NCBI RefSeq assembly: GCF_000293885.2
Contig: NZ_CP010945.1
Span: 5,724,001 to 5,788,000, forward strand
Direction: 5' to 3'
Length of the DNA: 64,000 nucleotides
Source: Pseudomonas fluorescens NCIMB 11764
GTDB taxonomy: Bacteria; Pseudomonadota; Gammaproteobacteria; Pseudomonadales; Pseudomonadaceae
Shown here: positions 36,681-45,757 of the stretch, in pieces
How positions within the stretch are numbered: position 1 is the first letter of the stretch
Layout: each line of letters begins with the position of its first letter
Translations under genes and position numbers: made by a program
Notes under the pieces: generated by a model
The model's database searches: none
What the model was told of the DNA's origin: nothing
What the model saw: only the letters and a program-made list of their open reading frames with translations

Positions 36681-37163
36681 ATGAATAAACAAGCCGTCCA
36701 CCAATTGATTCTCGACAAGCTGCGAGTCGATCTCGACATTGCCGAACGTGCCGCGCAAACCGCGTACGAAACGGCGACCCACGAAGAAAACATCGCCGAA
36801 AACAAGTACGACACCTTGGGACTGGAGGCGTCATACCTGGCGGCCGGGCAGGCGAAACGGGTCGAGGAAATCAGGCAATCGCTGGCGCTGTGCCAGAGCC
36901 TGACGCTACGGCCTTACGACGATCAACGCGGTATCGAAGTCGGCGCCCTGCTGGGTCTGGAAGACGAAAAGGGTCGTGAACAATGGCTGTTTCTGGCCCC
37001 CGACGCGGCAGGCTTGAAGGTCGATCTTGTCGGGCAATGGATTACCGTCATCACCCCTCGCTCACCGCTGGGCAAAAGCCTGCTGGGCAAGTTCGAAGGG
37101 GACGAGGTGGAGATTCTGGTGGCGGGCGCTCGGCAACAGTTTTCTGTCACCGAGGTGGTGTAA
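36681..37163 (+). CDS. GreA/GreB-family transcription factor-like protein
   Basis: The 160-residue protein has an N-terminal coiled-coil-like region (about 1-78). Its tip reads HEENIAENKYDTLGLEAS, recalling the acidic GreA tip (EN-AEY). The C-terminal FKBP-like GreA domain (about 80-160) holds DEVEIL and TPRSPLGKSLLGK motifs. True GreB is encoded at 49596. This paralogue lacks some Gre-specific residues, so it may act on RNA polymerase in a different way. It follows the small membrane-protein gene closely. Confidence 0.72.
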   Translation: MNKQAVHQLILDKLRVDLDIAERAAQTAYETATHEENIAENKYDTLGLEASYLAAGQAKRVEEIRQSLALCQSLTLRPYDDQRGIEVGALLGLEDEKGREQWLFLAPDAAGLKVDLVGQWITVITPRSPLGKSLLGKFEGDEVEILVAGARQQFSVTEVV

Positions 37164-37171
37164 ACCGTAGA

Positions 37172-38155
<984 letters not shown>

Positions 38156-38263
38156 TCAAAGCAGGTAGACGCCACGGGCATCAGCGACGGTATATAACTA
38201 TATTAATGGCTTGAAGAATAAATCTAGAACTTTTTTATCAGAACGCCACTATTCGTGTTCTGT

Positions 38264-38418
38264 GTCCTGTCTCGTAAATACGTTTCTCTTTTGACGAGTG
38301 GCTGTTGCTGCCAGGCAAGGCGCCGCGATGACTCATAGCCCGCTATGGCGAGGAGCGGCAACGCAGCATGGCAGAAACAGACGCCGTCAAAAAAGAAACA
38401 GTCTTTGCGAGGCAGGAC
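38264..38418. repeat. Large nested palindrome of about 155 bases
   Basis: Two imperfect outer arms of about 33 bases (38264-38298 and 38385-38418: GTCCTGTCTCG and CGAGGCAGGAC, then GTTTCTCTTTTGACG and CGTCAAAAAAGAAAC) surround inner arms (GCTGCCAGGCAAGGCGCCGC and GCGGCAACGCAGCATGGCAG). The centre is ATAGC-CC-GCTAT at 38335-38346. All arms share a centre near 38341. This is larger than the REP doublets. It could be a palindromic repeat of another class, or an RNA hairpin between cysB and the stress-protein gene. Confidence 0.75.
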
Positions 38419-38419
38419 A

Positions 38420-38923
38420 CTAACGATCCCCTTGGCGACGGCGTTCCACCAGCGGCACCAGATAGACCGGGACCCGAGCCAACTGCAACACCCGCGCTGC
38501 GGTCCTGCCCAAAGGCGTTTCCGCGCCAGCACCATGGCTATGACTACCTACGATCAACAAATCCACGGAGAGTTTCTGCGCCTGGTCGAGAATCACCTGC
38601 GACGGATCGCCCTGAAGCACCCGCACCGCCTGAATCCGGTCCAGATCGTGCGCCCCCTCGTCCCCCAACTCCTCACGAAAACTGTCGAGCACCCGTTGCT
38701 CGATATTGGCAATGACGGTGTTCAGGCCCTGACTGTGAAACTCGTTCAACGCCTGTTCATCGAGGTAACTCTGAAGCACCGATTCGGCAAACAAACCCAT
38801 CGGCTCAACCGCGTGCACCACATACAAGTCAGCATCGAATGTTCGAGCCAGCTCCAGGGCATGCTGCATCACTAAGGGCGCGTACAGGCCGAGGTCAGTG
38901 GCATACAGCATCGAACGAATCAT
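38420..38923 (-). CDS. Universal stress protein (UspA family)
   Basis: The 167-residue protein is of the UspA family. The ATP-binding loop GSHSHGAGAETPLGR fits G2xG9xG(S/T). N-terminal RSMLYATDLGLYAP is the first strand. A strong AGGAGG site precedes the ATG. The gene is divergent from nothing near; its downstream end abuts the large palindrome, whose arm overlaps the stop region. It may bind nucleotide and act in survival under stress. Confidence 0.83.
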   Translation of the reverse strand: MIRSMLYATDLGLYAPLVMQHALELARTFDADLYVVHAVEPMGLFAESVLQSYLDEQALNEFHSQGLNTVIANIEQRVLDSFREELGDEGAHDLDRIQAVRVLQGDPSQVILDQAQKLSVDLLIVGSHSHGAGAETPLGRTAARVLQLARVPVYLVPLVERRRQGDR

Positions 38924-39017
38924 ATGACCTCCTCGAGTGCCAACATGGCGGAGATTGATTCAGCTTAGCAGTGCCTTGGCGAGTACGACGTCTCGCGTAA
39001 CGCGTTGAACGGCGGGG

Positions 39018-39923
39018 TTAAACCTTTTGCTCGTTGCTTATGCCATGGGGCACATGGCCAGTAGCGACCACCTCACGAGCCAACTCGCAATGGCCGGCCT
39101 GATCGTCGAAAAACACGTCGGCGGCAAAGGCTTCGAGGAAAGCGGACTTGGTCAGGCCGCCGAGGAACAACGACTCATCCAGGCGAATGTCCCACTCGCG
39201 CAACGTGCGGATCACCCGCTCATGGGCCGGCGCCGAACGGGCGGTGACCAGCGCGGTGCGGATCGGACAGGCGTCCTCCGGGAACTCACGCTGCAACAGA
39301 TTGAGCGCCGCGAGAAAGCCTTTGAACGGCCCACCGCGCAGTGGCTCGCGGGCACTTTCGCGCTCGCTGGCCTGAAACGCCTCCAGGCCGCCCGCCTGAT
39401 AAACACGCTCCGACTCGTCGGAAAACAGCACCGCGTCACCGTCGAAGGCAATGCGCAATTCATCGCTCGCGGCACGGCTGGCACCGCCCGACAGAATGGT
39501 CGCCGCAGCGAAGCCGGCATCCAGCGCACTGCGCACGTCTTCGGCGTGGGTCGACAGAAACAGGTCGCAACCAAACGCTTTGAGATACGGGTACGGGCTG
39601 CGCCCACCGACAAATGCCGCACGGGAGATCGCCAGTCCGTAATGGTGAATAGAATTGAACACCCGCAGCCCGGTGTCGGCGCTGTTGCGCGACACCAGGA
39701 TCACTTCGACCCTGGCGCGGCCGAGGCGGGTATTGAGGCTGAGGAGTTTTTCCACCAACGGGAAGGCATCACCGGGCTCGAGGATTTCGTCTTCGTGTTC
39801 GATCTGATATTGCCGATAGGCCTCGACACCGCTCGACAGGTAAACCTTGTGGCTTTCGCTCAGGTCGAACAACGCGCGCGAAGAAATCGCCAGCACCAGT
39901 TTGTCGTCAATCGTCTTTGCCAT
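39018..39923 (-). CDS. 5'-nucleotidase (cytosolic NT5C1-like family)
   Basis: The 301-residue protein belongs to the 5'-nucleotidase family PF06189, part of the HAD superfamily. Family segments LVLAISSRALFDLSES near residue 10, ILVSRNSADTGLRVFNSI near 77, and FGCDLFLSTHAEDVR near 117 are present, with FDGDAVLFSDESE supplying the DxD nucleophile region near 160. It dephosphorylates nucleoside monophosphates. It is followed at its upstream side by panE-like and thioredoxin-like genes reading the same way. Confidence 0.82.
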   Translation of the reverse strand: MAKTIDDKLVLAISSRALFDLSESHKVYLSSGVEAYRQYQIEHEDEILEPGDAFPLVEKLLSLNTRLGRARVEVILVSRNSADTGLRVFNSIHHYGLAISRAAFVGGRSPYPYLKAFGCDLFLSTHAEDVRSALDAGFAAATILSGGASRAASDELRIAFDGDAVLFSDESERVYQAGGLEAFQASERESAREPLRGGPFKGFLAALNLLQREFPEDACPIRTALVTARSAPAHERVIRTLREWDIRLDESLFLGGLTKSAFLEAFAADVFFDDQAGHCELAREVVATGHVPHGISNEQKV

Positions 39924-39948
39924 GCCCTTCCCCCTCGGGTTGATCGAC

Positions 39949-40905
39949 TCAGGTATTCCGTCGATCGATAAAACTCAAACTGCGATACAACGCTTCTATT
40001 CGCGGCAGTTCGCAACCGGCGGCCTTGGCTGCCGCCAGTGGCCGGGCGTAAATGGCCGCCAGCTCCAACGGTCGCTTGTGCAGAAAATCGTGGTACATGC
40101 TCGGCCAGTAGTCCGGCATTTTTTCGGTCATCATGAACAGATAGTCCGCGTAACCCGCCGGCATGTCGTGACCACAGGCCTTGGCGCCCTGAACCACTTC
40201 GGCCATCAAGGCCTTGATCAGTTCCCGGCTGTCGGCATCGGTCATCAACGGTGTGGTGCCCGCGCCAAGCAGCACCGACAGGCCGTTGTAAGGGATATTC
40301 CAGACCAGTTTCTGCCAGCGCGCCTGATGCAGGTTCGGCATGGCCTGGGAGTCGATGCCGGCGCTGCGGAACAACCCGGCGCCTTCCTCGACAATTGCCA
40401 TTCGCGCCTGTTCATCGGTGGCGGGGCCACTGTGGTAGCCGACGTTCACCGCGCCGAGGGCCTGATGAGTGATCGCACCCGGGCCCGTGCGATGGACGCA
40501 GATCAGGCAGAGTCCGCCGAGCAGGTGCAGGGAATCCGGGAGCAAGGCTCGCAGACTGTCTTCGACATCCAGGCCGTTTTGCAGCAACAGCACCCTGGCG
40601 TTCGGTGCCGCCGCTTGAATGATCGCCGGCGCCAGACCGGCATTGCTGGTGGTCTTCGCGCCCACCAGCAGCCAGTCGCAGGGCGGCATGTCTTCGGCCG
40701 ACGAATAGGCCTGAACCGGATTCAAGGTCAGCGCACCGTGCACCGCGCTGTCGAGTTGCAACCCGCGTTCGGCCACCGCCGAGAATTCGCTGCGCAACAG
40801 AAAATGCACGTCGAAACCGGCACGCGCGAGCATCAACCCGTAGAAACCACCGATTGCACCGGTTCCGATAATACCGATGGTCGGCCTGGCAACTGCACCC
40901 GTCAT
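39949..40905 (-). CDS. 2-dehydropantoate 2-reductase family protein (putative)
   Basis: This 318-residue protein has the N-terminal NADPH-binding motif GTGAIGGFYGLMLARAG (residues 14-30) and a C-terminal ApbA/PanE domain with MPNLHQARWQKLVWN near residue 190. The general reaction is NADPH-dependent reduction of ketopantoate to pantoate. Pseudomonads carry several paralogues, so I give no symbol. Its ATG overlaps the stop of the thioredoxin-like gene by four bases, indicating coupling. Confidence 0.75.
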   Translation of the reverse strand: MTGAVARPTIGIIGTGAIGGFYGLMLARAGFDVHFLLRSEFSAVAERGLQLDSAVHGALTLNPVQAYSSAEDMPPCDWLLVGAKTTSNAGLAPAIIQAAAPNARVLLLQNGLDVEDSLRALLPDSLHLLGGLCLICVHRTGPGAITHQALGAVNVGYHSGPATDEQARMAIVEEGAGLFRSAGIDSQAMPNLHQARWQKLVWNIPYNGLSVLLGAGTTPLMTDADSRELIKALMAEVVQGAKACGHDMPAGYADYLFMMTEKMPDYWPSMYHDFLHKRPLELAAIYARPLAAAKAAGCELPRIEALYRSLSFIDRRNT

Positions 40906-41288
40906 GGCAACTCCTCTGCTGTTCTGGTCAGCGCCTGCCCCACGGCCGCATTGAGCTCGGTGCTGGTCAGGCGCGATTTTATTGCTCCGAAAAACTCACC
41001 GTCGCGCACCACAAACAGCGCCGGCAAATGAAAGACCTGATAACGCTCGACCACCCCGCCATTGTCCCCGGCATCGATCCAGCACAAACGATCGACCTGC
41101 AGATCGAGCCTTGGCAATTGCTCACGGGCAAAACGGCAGCTGGCACAGCCGACGCTGGTGAATATAACCAGCGACACCCCGCTCATCGCCAGCAACCGTT
41201 GGTCGGCGTCGAAATCGGTCAGTTCCGATTCGGCCACTATACTGGGGGAAACAATGTCAGATGGCCGACACATGGAGTCCGTGCTCAT
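40902..41288 (-). CDS. Thioredoxin-like protein
   Basis: The protein of up to 128 residues has a thioredoxin fold with the redox motif C-A-S-C (FTSVGCASCRFAREQLP) and a cis-Pro segment FHLPALFVVRDGE. It should act as a cytosolic thiol oxidoreductase. The start is uncertain: the ATG at 41288 overlaps the divergent PilZ-like gene by two bases, while a GTG at 41237 would give 111 residues with no overlap. It is translationally coupled to the downstream panE-like gene. Confidence 0.7.
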   Translation of the reverse strand: MSTDSMCRPSDIVSPSIVAESELTDFDADQRLLAMSGVSLVIFTSVGCASCRFAREQLPRLDLQVDRLCWIDAGDNGGVVERYQVFHLPALFVVRDGEFFGAIKSRLTSTELNAAVGQALTRTAEELP

Positions 41289-41730
41289 GGGACGTTTTAT
41301 TCCTCATCCTGACGATGTGCCCGTCGAATTAACGTTGCTCAAACCTGAGTGTATTTCACGGCAACAGCTGCACACTATCAGCCTCGGGGGCATGGCTTGC
41401 AATTATCACCGCGCCTGGCGTCACGGCACGGCGCTGGAAGTTCGCATCCCGACCTTGAACCCCGATTTGCGTTTTCTGGGCTACGTCGCCTGGTGCCTGC
41501 GACGCAAACACGGTTATCTGGTGGGCATTGCCTTTGTTGACGAGCAGATGATGTTCAGTGCCCGAATGGGCGAACAGGTGTGCCAGATCGAACGTTACTG
41601 TCGCCTGCATGACGCCCACGACGACCTGCAGGAAACCCAGGCGCTGGCCCTCGAATGGGTCCAGCAGCACGCCGACGAGTTCTCCCACGATACGGTTCGC
41701 AAGGCATTTGCACAGGCGGTGATGGATTAA
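41287..41730 (+). CDS. PilZ-like domain protein
   Basis: The 147-residue protein resembles PilZ proteins: a start MGRFIPHPDDVPVELTL and a middle SRQQLHTISLGGMACNY-type strand. The c-di-GMP motif RxxxR is incomplete (R-Q-Q-L-H), while the D/NxSxxG position reads TISLGG, so nucleotide binding is doubtful. I used the ATG at 41287 because GGAG lies eight bases upstream; earlier ATGs at 41254 and 41272 are less family-like. It overlaps head to head with the thioredoxin-like gene, whichever start that gene uses. Confidence 0.6.
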   Translation: MGRFIPHPDDVPVELTLLKPECISRQQLHTISLGGMACNYHRAWRHGTALEVRIPTLNPDLRFLGYVAWCLRRKHGYLVGIAFVDEQMMFSARMGEQVCQIERYCRLHDAHDDLQETQALALEWVQQHADEFSHDTVRKAFAQAVMD

Positions 41731-41891
41731 GGGACGTTATCAATTCGTTGCGAATGCCCCTAAAACCGCTGTCTGCCCATTGTCGAGCCACGGTGTAACG
41801 CGCTAAGGTTCCGCTCCCGACGCGCTTAATTTGCTGTGCTCCGCCGCGCGGGTTCGCTGGCGGCCGGCACCCGTGACCTGACGAGTAAACG

Positions 41892-42968
41892 ATGGCTGAT
41901 TTACCGATCAACGACCTAAACGTCGCCTCCAACGAGACGCTGATCACTCCCGATCAGCTCAAGCGTGATATCCCTCTGAGCGACGCTGCCCTGCGCACCG
42001 TCACCAAGGGTCGCGAAGTCATTCGCAACATCCTGGATGGCACCGACCACCGCCTGTTCGTCGTCATCGGGCCGTGCTCGATCCACGACATCAAGGCTGC
42101 CCACGAATACGCCGAGCGCCTGAAGGTATTGGCGGCGGAAGTGTCCGATACCTTGTATCTGGTCATGCGCGTGTATTTCGAGAAGCCACGCACCACCGTC
42201 GGCTGGAAAGGCTTGATCAACGACCCGTACCTGGACGACTCCTTCAAGATTCAGGACGGTTTGCACATCGGTCGTCAGCTGCTGCTGGACCTGGCCGAGA
42301 TGGGCCTGCCGACCGCTACCGAAGCCCTCGACCCGATCTCCCCGCAGTACCTGCAGGACCTGATCAGCTGGTCGGCCATCGGAGCGCGCACCACCGAATC
42401 CCAGACTCACCGTGAAATGGCCTCCGGCCTGTCTTCGGCCGTCGGCTTCAAGAACGGCACCGACGGCGGCCTGACGGTGGCGATCAACGCCCTGCAATCG
42501 GTTTCCAGCCCGCACCGTTTCCTGGGCATCAACCAGGAAGGTGGCGTGTCGATCGTCACCACCAAGGGCAATGCCTATGGCCACGTGGTGCTGCGCGGCG
42601 GCAACGGCAAACCGAACTACGATTCGGTCAGCGTCGCACTGTGCGAGCAAGCGCTGAACAAAGCGAAGATCAAACCGAACATCATGGTCGACTGCAGCCA
42701 CGCCAACTCCAACAAGGACCCGGCACTGCAACCGCTGGTGATGGAAAACGTCGCCAACCAGATCCTCGAAGGCAACCAGTCGATCATCGGGTTGATGGTC
42801 GAAAGTCACCTGAACTGGGGCTGCCAGGCCATCCCGAAAGACCTCGCCGACCTGCAATATGGCGTGTCGATCACCGATGCCTGCATCGACTGGTCCGCTA
42901 CCGAAAACACCTTGCGCAGCATGCATGCCAAGCTCAAGGACGTGCTGCCGAAACGCGCCCGCACCTGA
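41892..42968 (+). CDS. aroG: Class I DAHP synthase
   Basis: This 358-residue enzyme is of the AroF/AroG/AroH type, condensing phosphoenolpyruvate and erythrose 4-phosphate at the entry of aromatic amino-acid synthesis. Motifs are clear: FVVIGPCSIHD near residue 57, VYFEKPRTTVGWKGL near 93, IGARTTESQ near 162, LRGGNGKPNY near 235 and DCSHANSNKD near 265. The allosteric type (Tyr or Phe/Trp sensitive) is not decided here, so the symbol indicates class only. A terminator follows. Confidence 0.93.
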   Translation: MADLPINDLNVASNETLITPDQLKRDIPLSDAALRTVTKGREVIRNILDGTDHRLFVVIGPCSIHDIKAAHEYAERLKVLAAEVSDTLYLVMRVYFEKPRTTVGWKGLINDPYLDDSFKIQDGLHIGRQLLLDLAEMGLPTATEALDPISPQYLQDLISWSAIGARTTESQTHREMASGLSSAVGFKNGTDGGLTVAINALQSVSSPHRFLGINQEGGVSIVTTKGNAYGHVVLRGGNGKPNYDSVSVALCEQALNKAKIKPNIMVDCSHANSNKDPALQPLVMENVANQILEGNQSIIGLMVESHLNWGCQAIPKDLADLQYGVSITDACIDWSATENTLRSMHAKLKDVLPKRART

Positions 42969-42980
42969 TCACTTTTCAGC

Positions 42981-43023
42981 GCATAAAAAAACGCCGGGCT
43001 ATAAACCCGGCGTTTTTTTATGC
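42981..43023. terminator. Bidirectional terminator after aroG
   Basis: ACGCCGGG and CCCGGCGT make an 8-base-pair stem, extended by A and T runs (GCATAAAAAA against TTTTTTATGC). Both the aroG and the convergent acetyltransferase transcripts can end here. Confidence 0.93.
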
Positions 43024-43030
43024 GTTCGTT

Positions 43031-43318
43031 TTACTGGCTCAGCTTGGCCGCATGCCGCTGGTGACGCTCCATGTAGCGCTCCACGTAGGAACACGAAGGA
43101 ATGACGGTGTAGCCCATTTCCTCGGCGTATTCCAGCGCTTTCTCGGTCAAGGCTGCCGCAATACCGCGACCACGCAAGGCATTGGGCACGAACGTGCGAT
43201 AGATATCCAGGGTCTGTTTCCCGAGATCCATATAGGTCAGGTAGGCACGATGACCGTCCACATTGGTCTCGAACTGATGACCAGCCTGGTCATGGTGGAT
43301 GGACAACGCCTCACTCAT
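43031..43318 (-). CDS. Small GNAT-fold N-acetyltransferase (YjdJ/Gcn5-like)
   Basis: The 95-residue protein resembles the short GNAT family (PF14542). It contains FVPNALRGRGIAAALTEKALEYAEEMG, with the acetyl-CoA loop RGRGIA, and ends VERYMERHQR. The start MSEALSIHHDQAG at 43318 follows GAGGAG, which favours it over a longer reading. The substrate is unknown. Confidence 0.75.
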   Translation of the reverse strand: MSEALSIHHDQAGHQFETNVDGHRAYLTYMDLGKQTLDIYRTFVPNALRGRGIAAALTEKALEYAEEMGYTVIPSCSYVERYMERHQRHAAKLSQ

Positions 43319-43647
43319 CACTACTCCTCGCGGGTCTTTGATTCCGACCCCTACCTTACCGATGTTTTTCCGGCGAAGGAACATCTACGCCACCCCGTGC
43401 CTGAATGGACACCGAGAAGAACAGCACCGATCTCGCGCAACCGAGCACGTATCAAATAGTAGGCACCATTGGCAGAAAATGCTCAAGGTACGCTCGTCAT
43501 CATGCAAGGTTGGGTCGGTGCTGCTCCGGGGTTACGCAGGGGCGTGCTCGACCGAAGATCCCGGGTGGTCGATCGCCTGAACATTGCCGGATGTTGAGAC
43601 TTAAGACGAGCGCCCTTCTTTTAAGTCACCTCAACTAGGAGAAAGAT

Positions 43648-43698
43648 ATGAGAGGTGCACCGCAAATCCCGAACAAAAGTGTAGACGAATCCATGTAG
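43648..43698 (+). CDS. Candidate 16-residue small protein
   Basis: The frame MRGAPQIPNKSVDESM follows AGGAG with ideal spacing, in an otherwise gene-free stretch. It is too short to judge by codon use. It could be a leader peptide, a remnant, or chance. Confidence 0.3.
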   Translation: MRGAPQIPNKSVDESM

Positions 43699-43867
43699 AC
43701 AGACTTTAGCCAAGACCGTGAAAACACTCGCGGCTGCTGGGAACTTTTTTGTGCCAACTCGCTCAGCGCGGGCTTTGCAGCTGGATATTTTTTAATCAAA
43801 TGCAAGTAAAAGTTGCTCGAAAAAGAATCAACGCCTACAATTTTTTTTGCTTCTTGCTTTACGTCAG

Positions 43868-43895
43868 TTTACTTACGACAAGTAATGGGTAGTAT
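43868..43895 (+). promoter_or_regulatory. Candidate oprI promoter
   Basis: TTTACT and TAGTAT are spaced by 16 bases, and the TGGG just before the -10 gives an extended character. It is about 70 bases before the oprI start. A guess from consensus only. Confidence 0.4.
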
Positions 43896-43962
43896 GTACG
43901 CCGGCTATTTCCTCACTCTGAGGAGACAGCTACTTAATAGAAAGTCCTTGAAGGGGAACACG

Positions 43963-44214
43963 ATGAACAACGTTCTGAAATTCTCTGCTCTGGCTCTGGC
44001 CGCAGTTCTGGCTACCGGTTGCAGCAGCGTATCGAAAGAAACCGAAGCACGTCTGACCGCTACTGAAGACGCAGCTGCTCGCTCCCAGGCTCGTGCAGAC
44101 GAAGCTTACCGTAAAGCTGATGAAGCTCTGGCTGCTGCTCAAAAAGCACAACAGACTGCTGACGAAGCTAACGAGCGTGCTCTGCGCATGCTGGACAAAG
44201 CTAGCCGCAAGTAA
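43963..44214 (+). CDS. oprI: Major outer-membrane lipoprotein OprI
   Basis: The 83-residue lipoprotein has a signal peptide with the lipobox A-T-G-C ([16 protein letters not shown]) and a heptad-rich helical body ([29 protein letters not shown]) ending ASRK. The C-terminal Lys can be linked to peptidoglycan as in Braun's lipoprotein. ATG at 43963 follows AAGGGGA. It is followed by a terminator and by the convergent L,D-transpeptidase gene, a possible partner. Confidence 0.95.
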   Translation: MNNVLKFSALALAAVLATGCSSVSKETEARLTATEDAAARSQARADEAYRKADEALAAAQKAQQTADEANERALRMLDKASRK

Positions 44215-44236
44215 TAGTCCTTCGGGATTATTATCA

Positions 44237-44265
44237 AGCCGACCCATTTTTGGGTCGGCTTTTTT
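44237..44265 (+). terminator. Terminator after oprI
   Basis: AGCCGACCCA and GGGTCGGCT form the stem around TTTTT, followed by TTTTT. A strong intrinsic terminator. Confidence 0.93.
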
Positions 44266-44291
44266 ATGGCCGGTCGTTTTGTACCCGCCAT

Positions 44292-44326
44292 AAAAAACCC
44301 GCCGACGCAGCCTGCATCGGCGGGTT
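44292..44326 (-). terminator. Terminator after the L,D-transpeptidase gene
   Basis: Read leftwards, AACCCGCCGA pairs with TCGGCGGGTT and six T follow. It ends the leftward transcript before the oprI terminator. Confidence 0.88.
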
Positions 44327-44337
44327 CTGTTCAAGCC

Positions 44338-45309
44338 TTACTGCAGCGGGTCGAGCGGTGCACTCGTCACCATCGGCGCCGAGGTATTCGGCACTCCGAT
44401 TTCCACCGGCAGACCATCTTCGGCAGCAACCACGTCGCGGACCACATCCCAGTTCATGCGCAGGTTGTTGGTGATGTCCTCACGCTTGAGCATCGCGTTG
44501 ATCACCGCAGTGTGTTTGTCGACCACAGAAGGGTTGCCCTTGTCGTCCAGCGGCGTGTGCGCTTCCAGATAGACCTTGCCGCCACTGACACCGAACTTGT
44601 ACGGGTCGCTGATAATGCGCACCGACGTACCGACCGGCACCATGCTCGCCATTTCCAGCACGTTGTTGTTGAACATGCGGAAGCAACCGTGGCTGGTGCG
44701 CATGCCAATCCCGAACTTCTTGTTCGAGCCGTGGATCAGGTAACCCGGCGTACCCAGGTTGAACTTGAACGGCCCCAGCGGGTTGTCCGGGCCGGCCGGC
44801 ACGACGTTTGGCAACGGATCACCGTCTGCAAGGTGCTCGGCCTTGATCGAGGCTGGAGGCGTCCAGGTCGGGTTCGGCGTCTTGGCCGTGATGGTGGTGT
44901 GAGCGATCGGTGAACCCCAACCCTCGCGACCGATACCCAGCGGGAAGGTGTAGACCACATTCCGGCCTTTCGGATAGTAGTAGAGGCGATATTCAGCCAG
45001 GTTGATGACGATACCTTCACGCGGTCCTGGCGGCAGGATGAAACGCGTCGGCAACACGATTTCGGTACCGGCGCCCGGCAGCCATGCATCGACGCCAGGG
45101 TTGGCCGCGACCATTTCCGAATAACCCAGATCGTAAGTGGTGCCAAGGTCGGCGAAGGTGTCTTCGTATTTGGCCTTGATGACCTGAACCTGGCCGACGA
45201 TGTCTTCACCGGGCGGTGGCAGGGGCAACTCCAATGCTGCTACGGGACCTGCCACACAAAGGGCGGCAAGAGACAGGCAGCGGGTGACGGCAGGAAAGCG
45301 CGGCAACAT
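44338..45309 (-). CDS. L,D-transpeptidase, YkuD/ErfK family
   Basis: The 323-residue protein has a signal peptide (about 1-25, ending PVAA) and a LysM-like segment (FADLGTTYDLGYSEMVAANPGV near residue 51). The YkuD catalytic domain (about 98-240) carries the active-site motif HG[SN]...S-H-G-C-F-R near 210. Such enzymes attach Braun-type lipoproteins to peptidoglycan or form 3-3 crosslinks in the periplasm. It is convergent with oprI, whose product is a plausible substrate; this is an inference. Confidence 0.9.
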   Translation of the reverse strand: MLPRFPAVTRCLSLAALCVAGPVAALELPLPPPGEDIVGQVQVIKAKYEDTFADLGTTYDLGYSEMVAANPGVDAWLPGAGTEIVLPTRFILPPGPREGIVINLAEYRLYYYPKGRNVVYTFPLGIGREGWGSPIAHTTITAKTPNPTWTPPASIKAEHLADGDPLPNVVPAGPDNPLGPFKFNLGTPGYLIHGSNKKFGIGMRTSHGCFRMFNNNVLEMASMVPVGTSVRIISDPYKFGVSGGKVYLEAHTPLDDKGNPSVVDKHTAVINAMLKREDITNNLRMNWDVVRDVVAAEDGLPVEIGVPNTSAPMVTSAPLDPLQ

Positions 45310-45407
45310 CCGTTAAATCCTTCGCAGGGTCAGGGGATAAAAACGGGATTGTACACCGGCGCCCGTAAATTCGGGGAGTCGGCCGATAGCACGCTATCTT
45401 TATTGCC

Positions 45408-45701
45408 TCAAAGCTCGAAGCGCAGCTCTGGCCAGATCGGCGAAGTGCCGCGTTTCTGCGATTCCAGGATCGCCCGGCACAGCGAGCACAGGCGCTGGTC
45501 CTGGAAAACGCGGCGGTCGACGCTCGACCAGCGCGGCTGCGCCGGAAGCAGACTGCCACACAGGGTTCGATCGGCCGAGCCACCCAGCTCCAGTTGACGG
45601 GTCACCAGATGTACCCGCACTTCCTGGCAGGCGAACAGATCCAGCTGTTCGTCAGGCTCGATCAGTTGGTAGGCAAAAAGTGACCAGGCGGGACGCGGCA
45701 T
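45408..45701 (-). CDS. Small Cys-containing conserved protein
   Basis: I do not recognise the family of this 97-residue protein. It reads MPRPAWSLFAYQLIEPDEQL, then LRxHLVTRQLEL-like strands and a late C-S-L-C pair that could bind a metal. It lacks a signal peptide. GGAG lies seven bases before the ATG at 45701. It lies between the transpeptidase and tesA genes, all leftward. Confidence 0.55.
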   Translation of the reverse strand: MPRPAWSLFAYQLIEPDEQLDLFACQEVRVHLVTRQLELGGSADRTLCGSLLPAQPRWSSVDRRVFQDQRLCSLCRAILESQKRGTSPIWPELRFEL

Positions 45702-45757
45702 CGGGGGCTCCAAATCGGGGGCGCCACCTTAGCCGAAACGCCGCCGCTAGAAAAGCG

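Larger units (their letters stand above)
43319..43962. other. Intergenic region upstream of oprI
   Basis: This stretch of 644 bases contains no long gene. It holds a candidate tiny reading frame with a strong ribosome site (43648-43698), T-rich and A-rich tracts (43745-43855) and a likely oprI promoter with a TAGTAT -10 element near 43890. The lipoprotein gene is highly expressed in pseudomonads, so a strong promoter and an untranslated leader of about 60 bases are expected here. Confidence 0.5.

Noticed and set aside
35928..37163. 411-residue frame covering the membrane-protein and GreAB-like genes
   Set aside because: Its first part is antisense to earP and overlaps the membrane-protein gene in another frame; only the last 160 residues are family-like.
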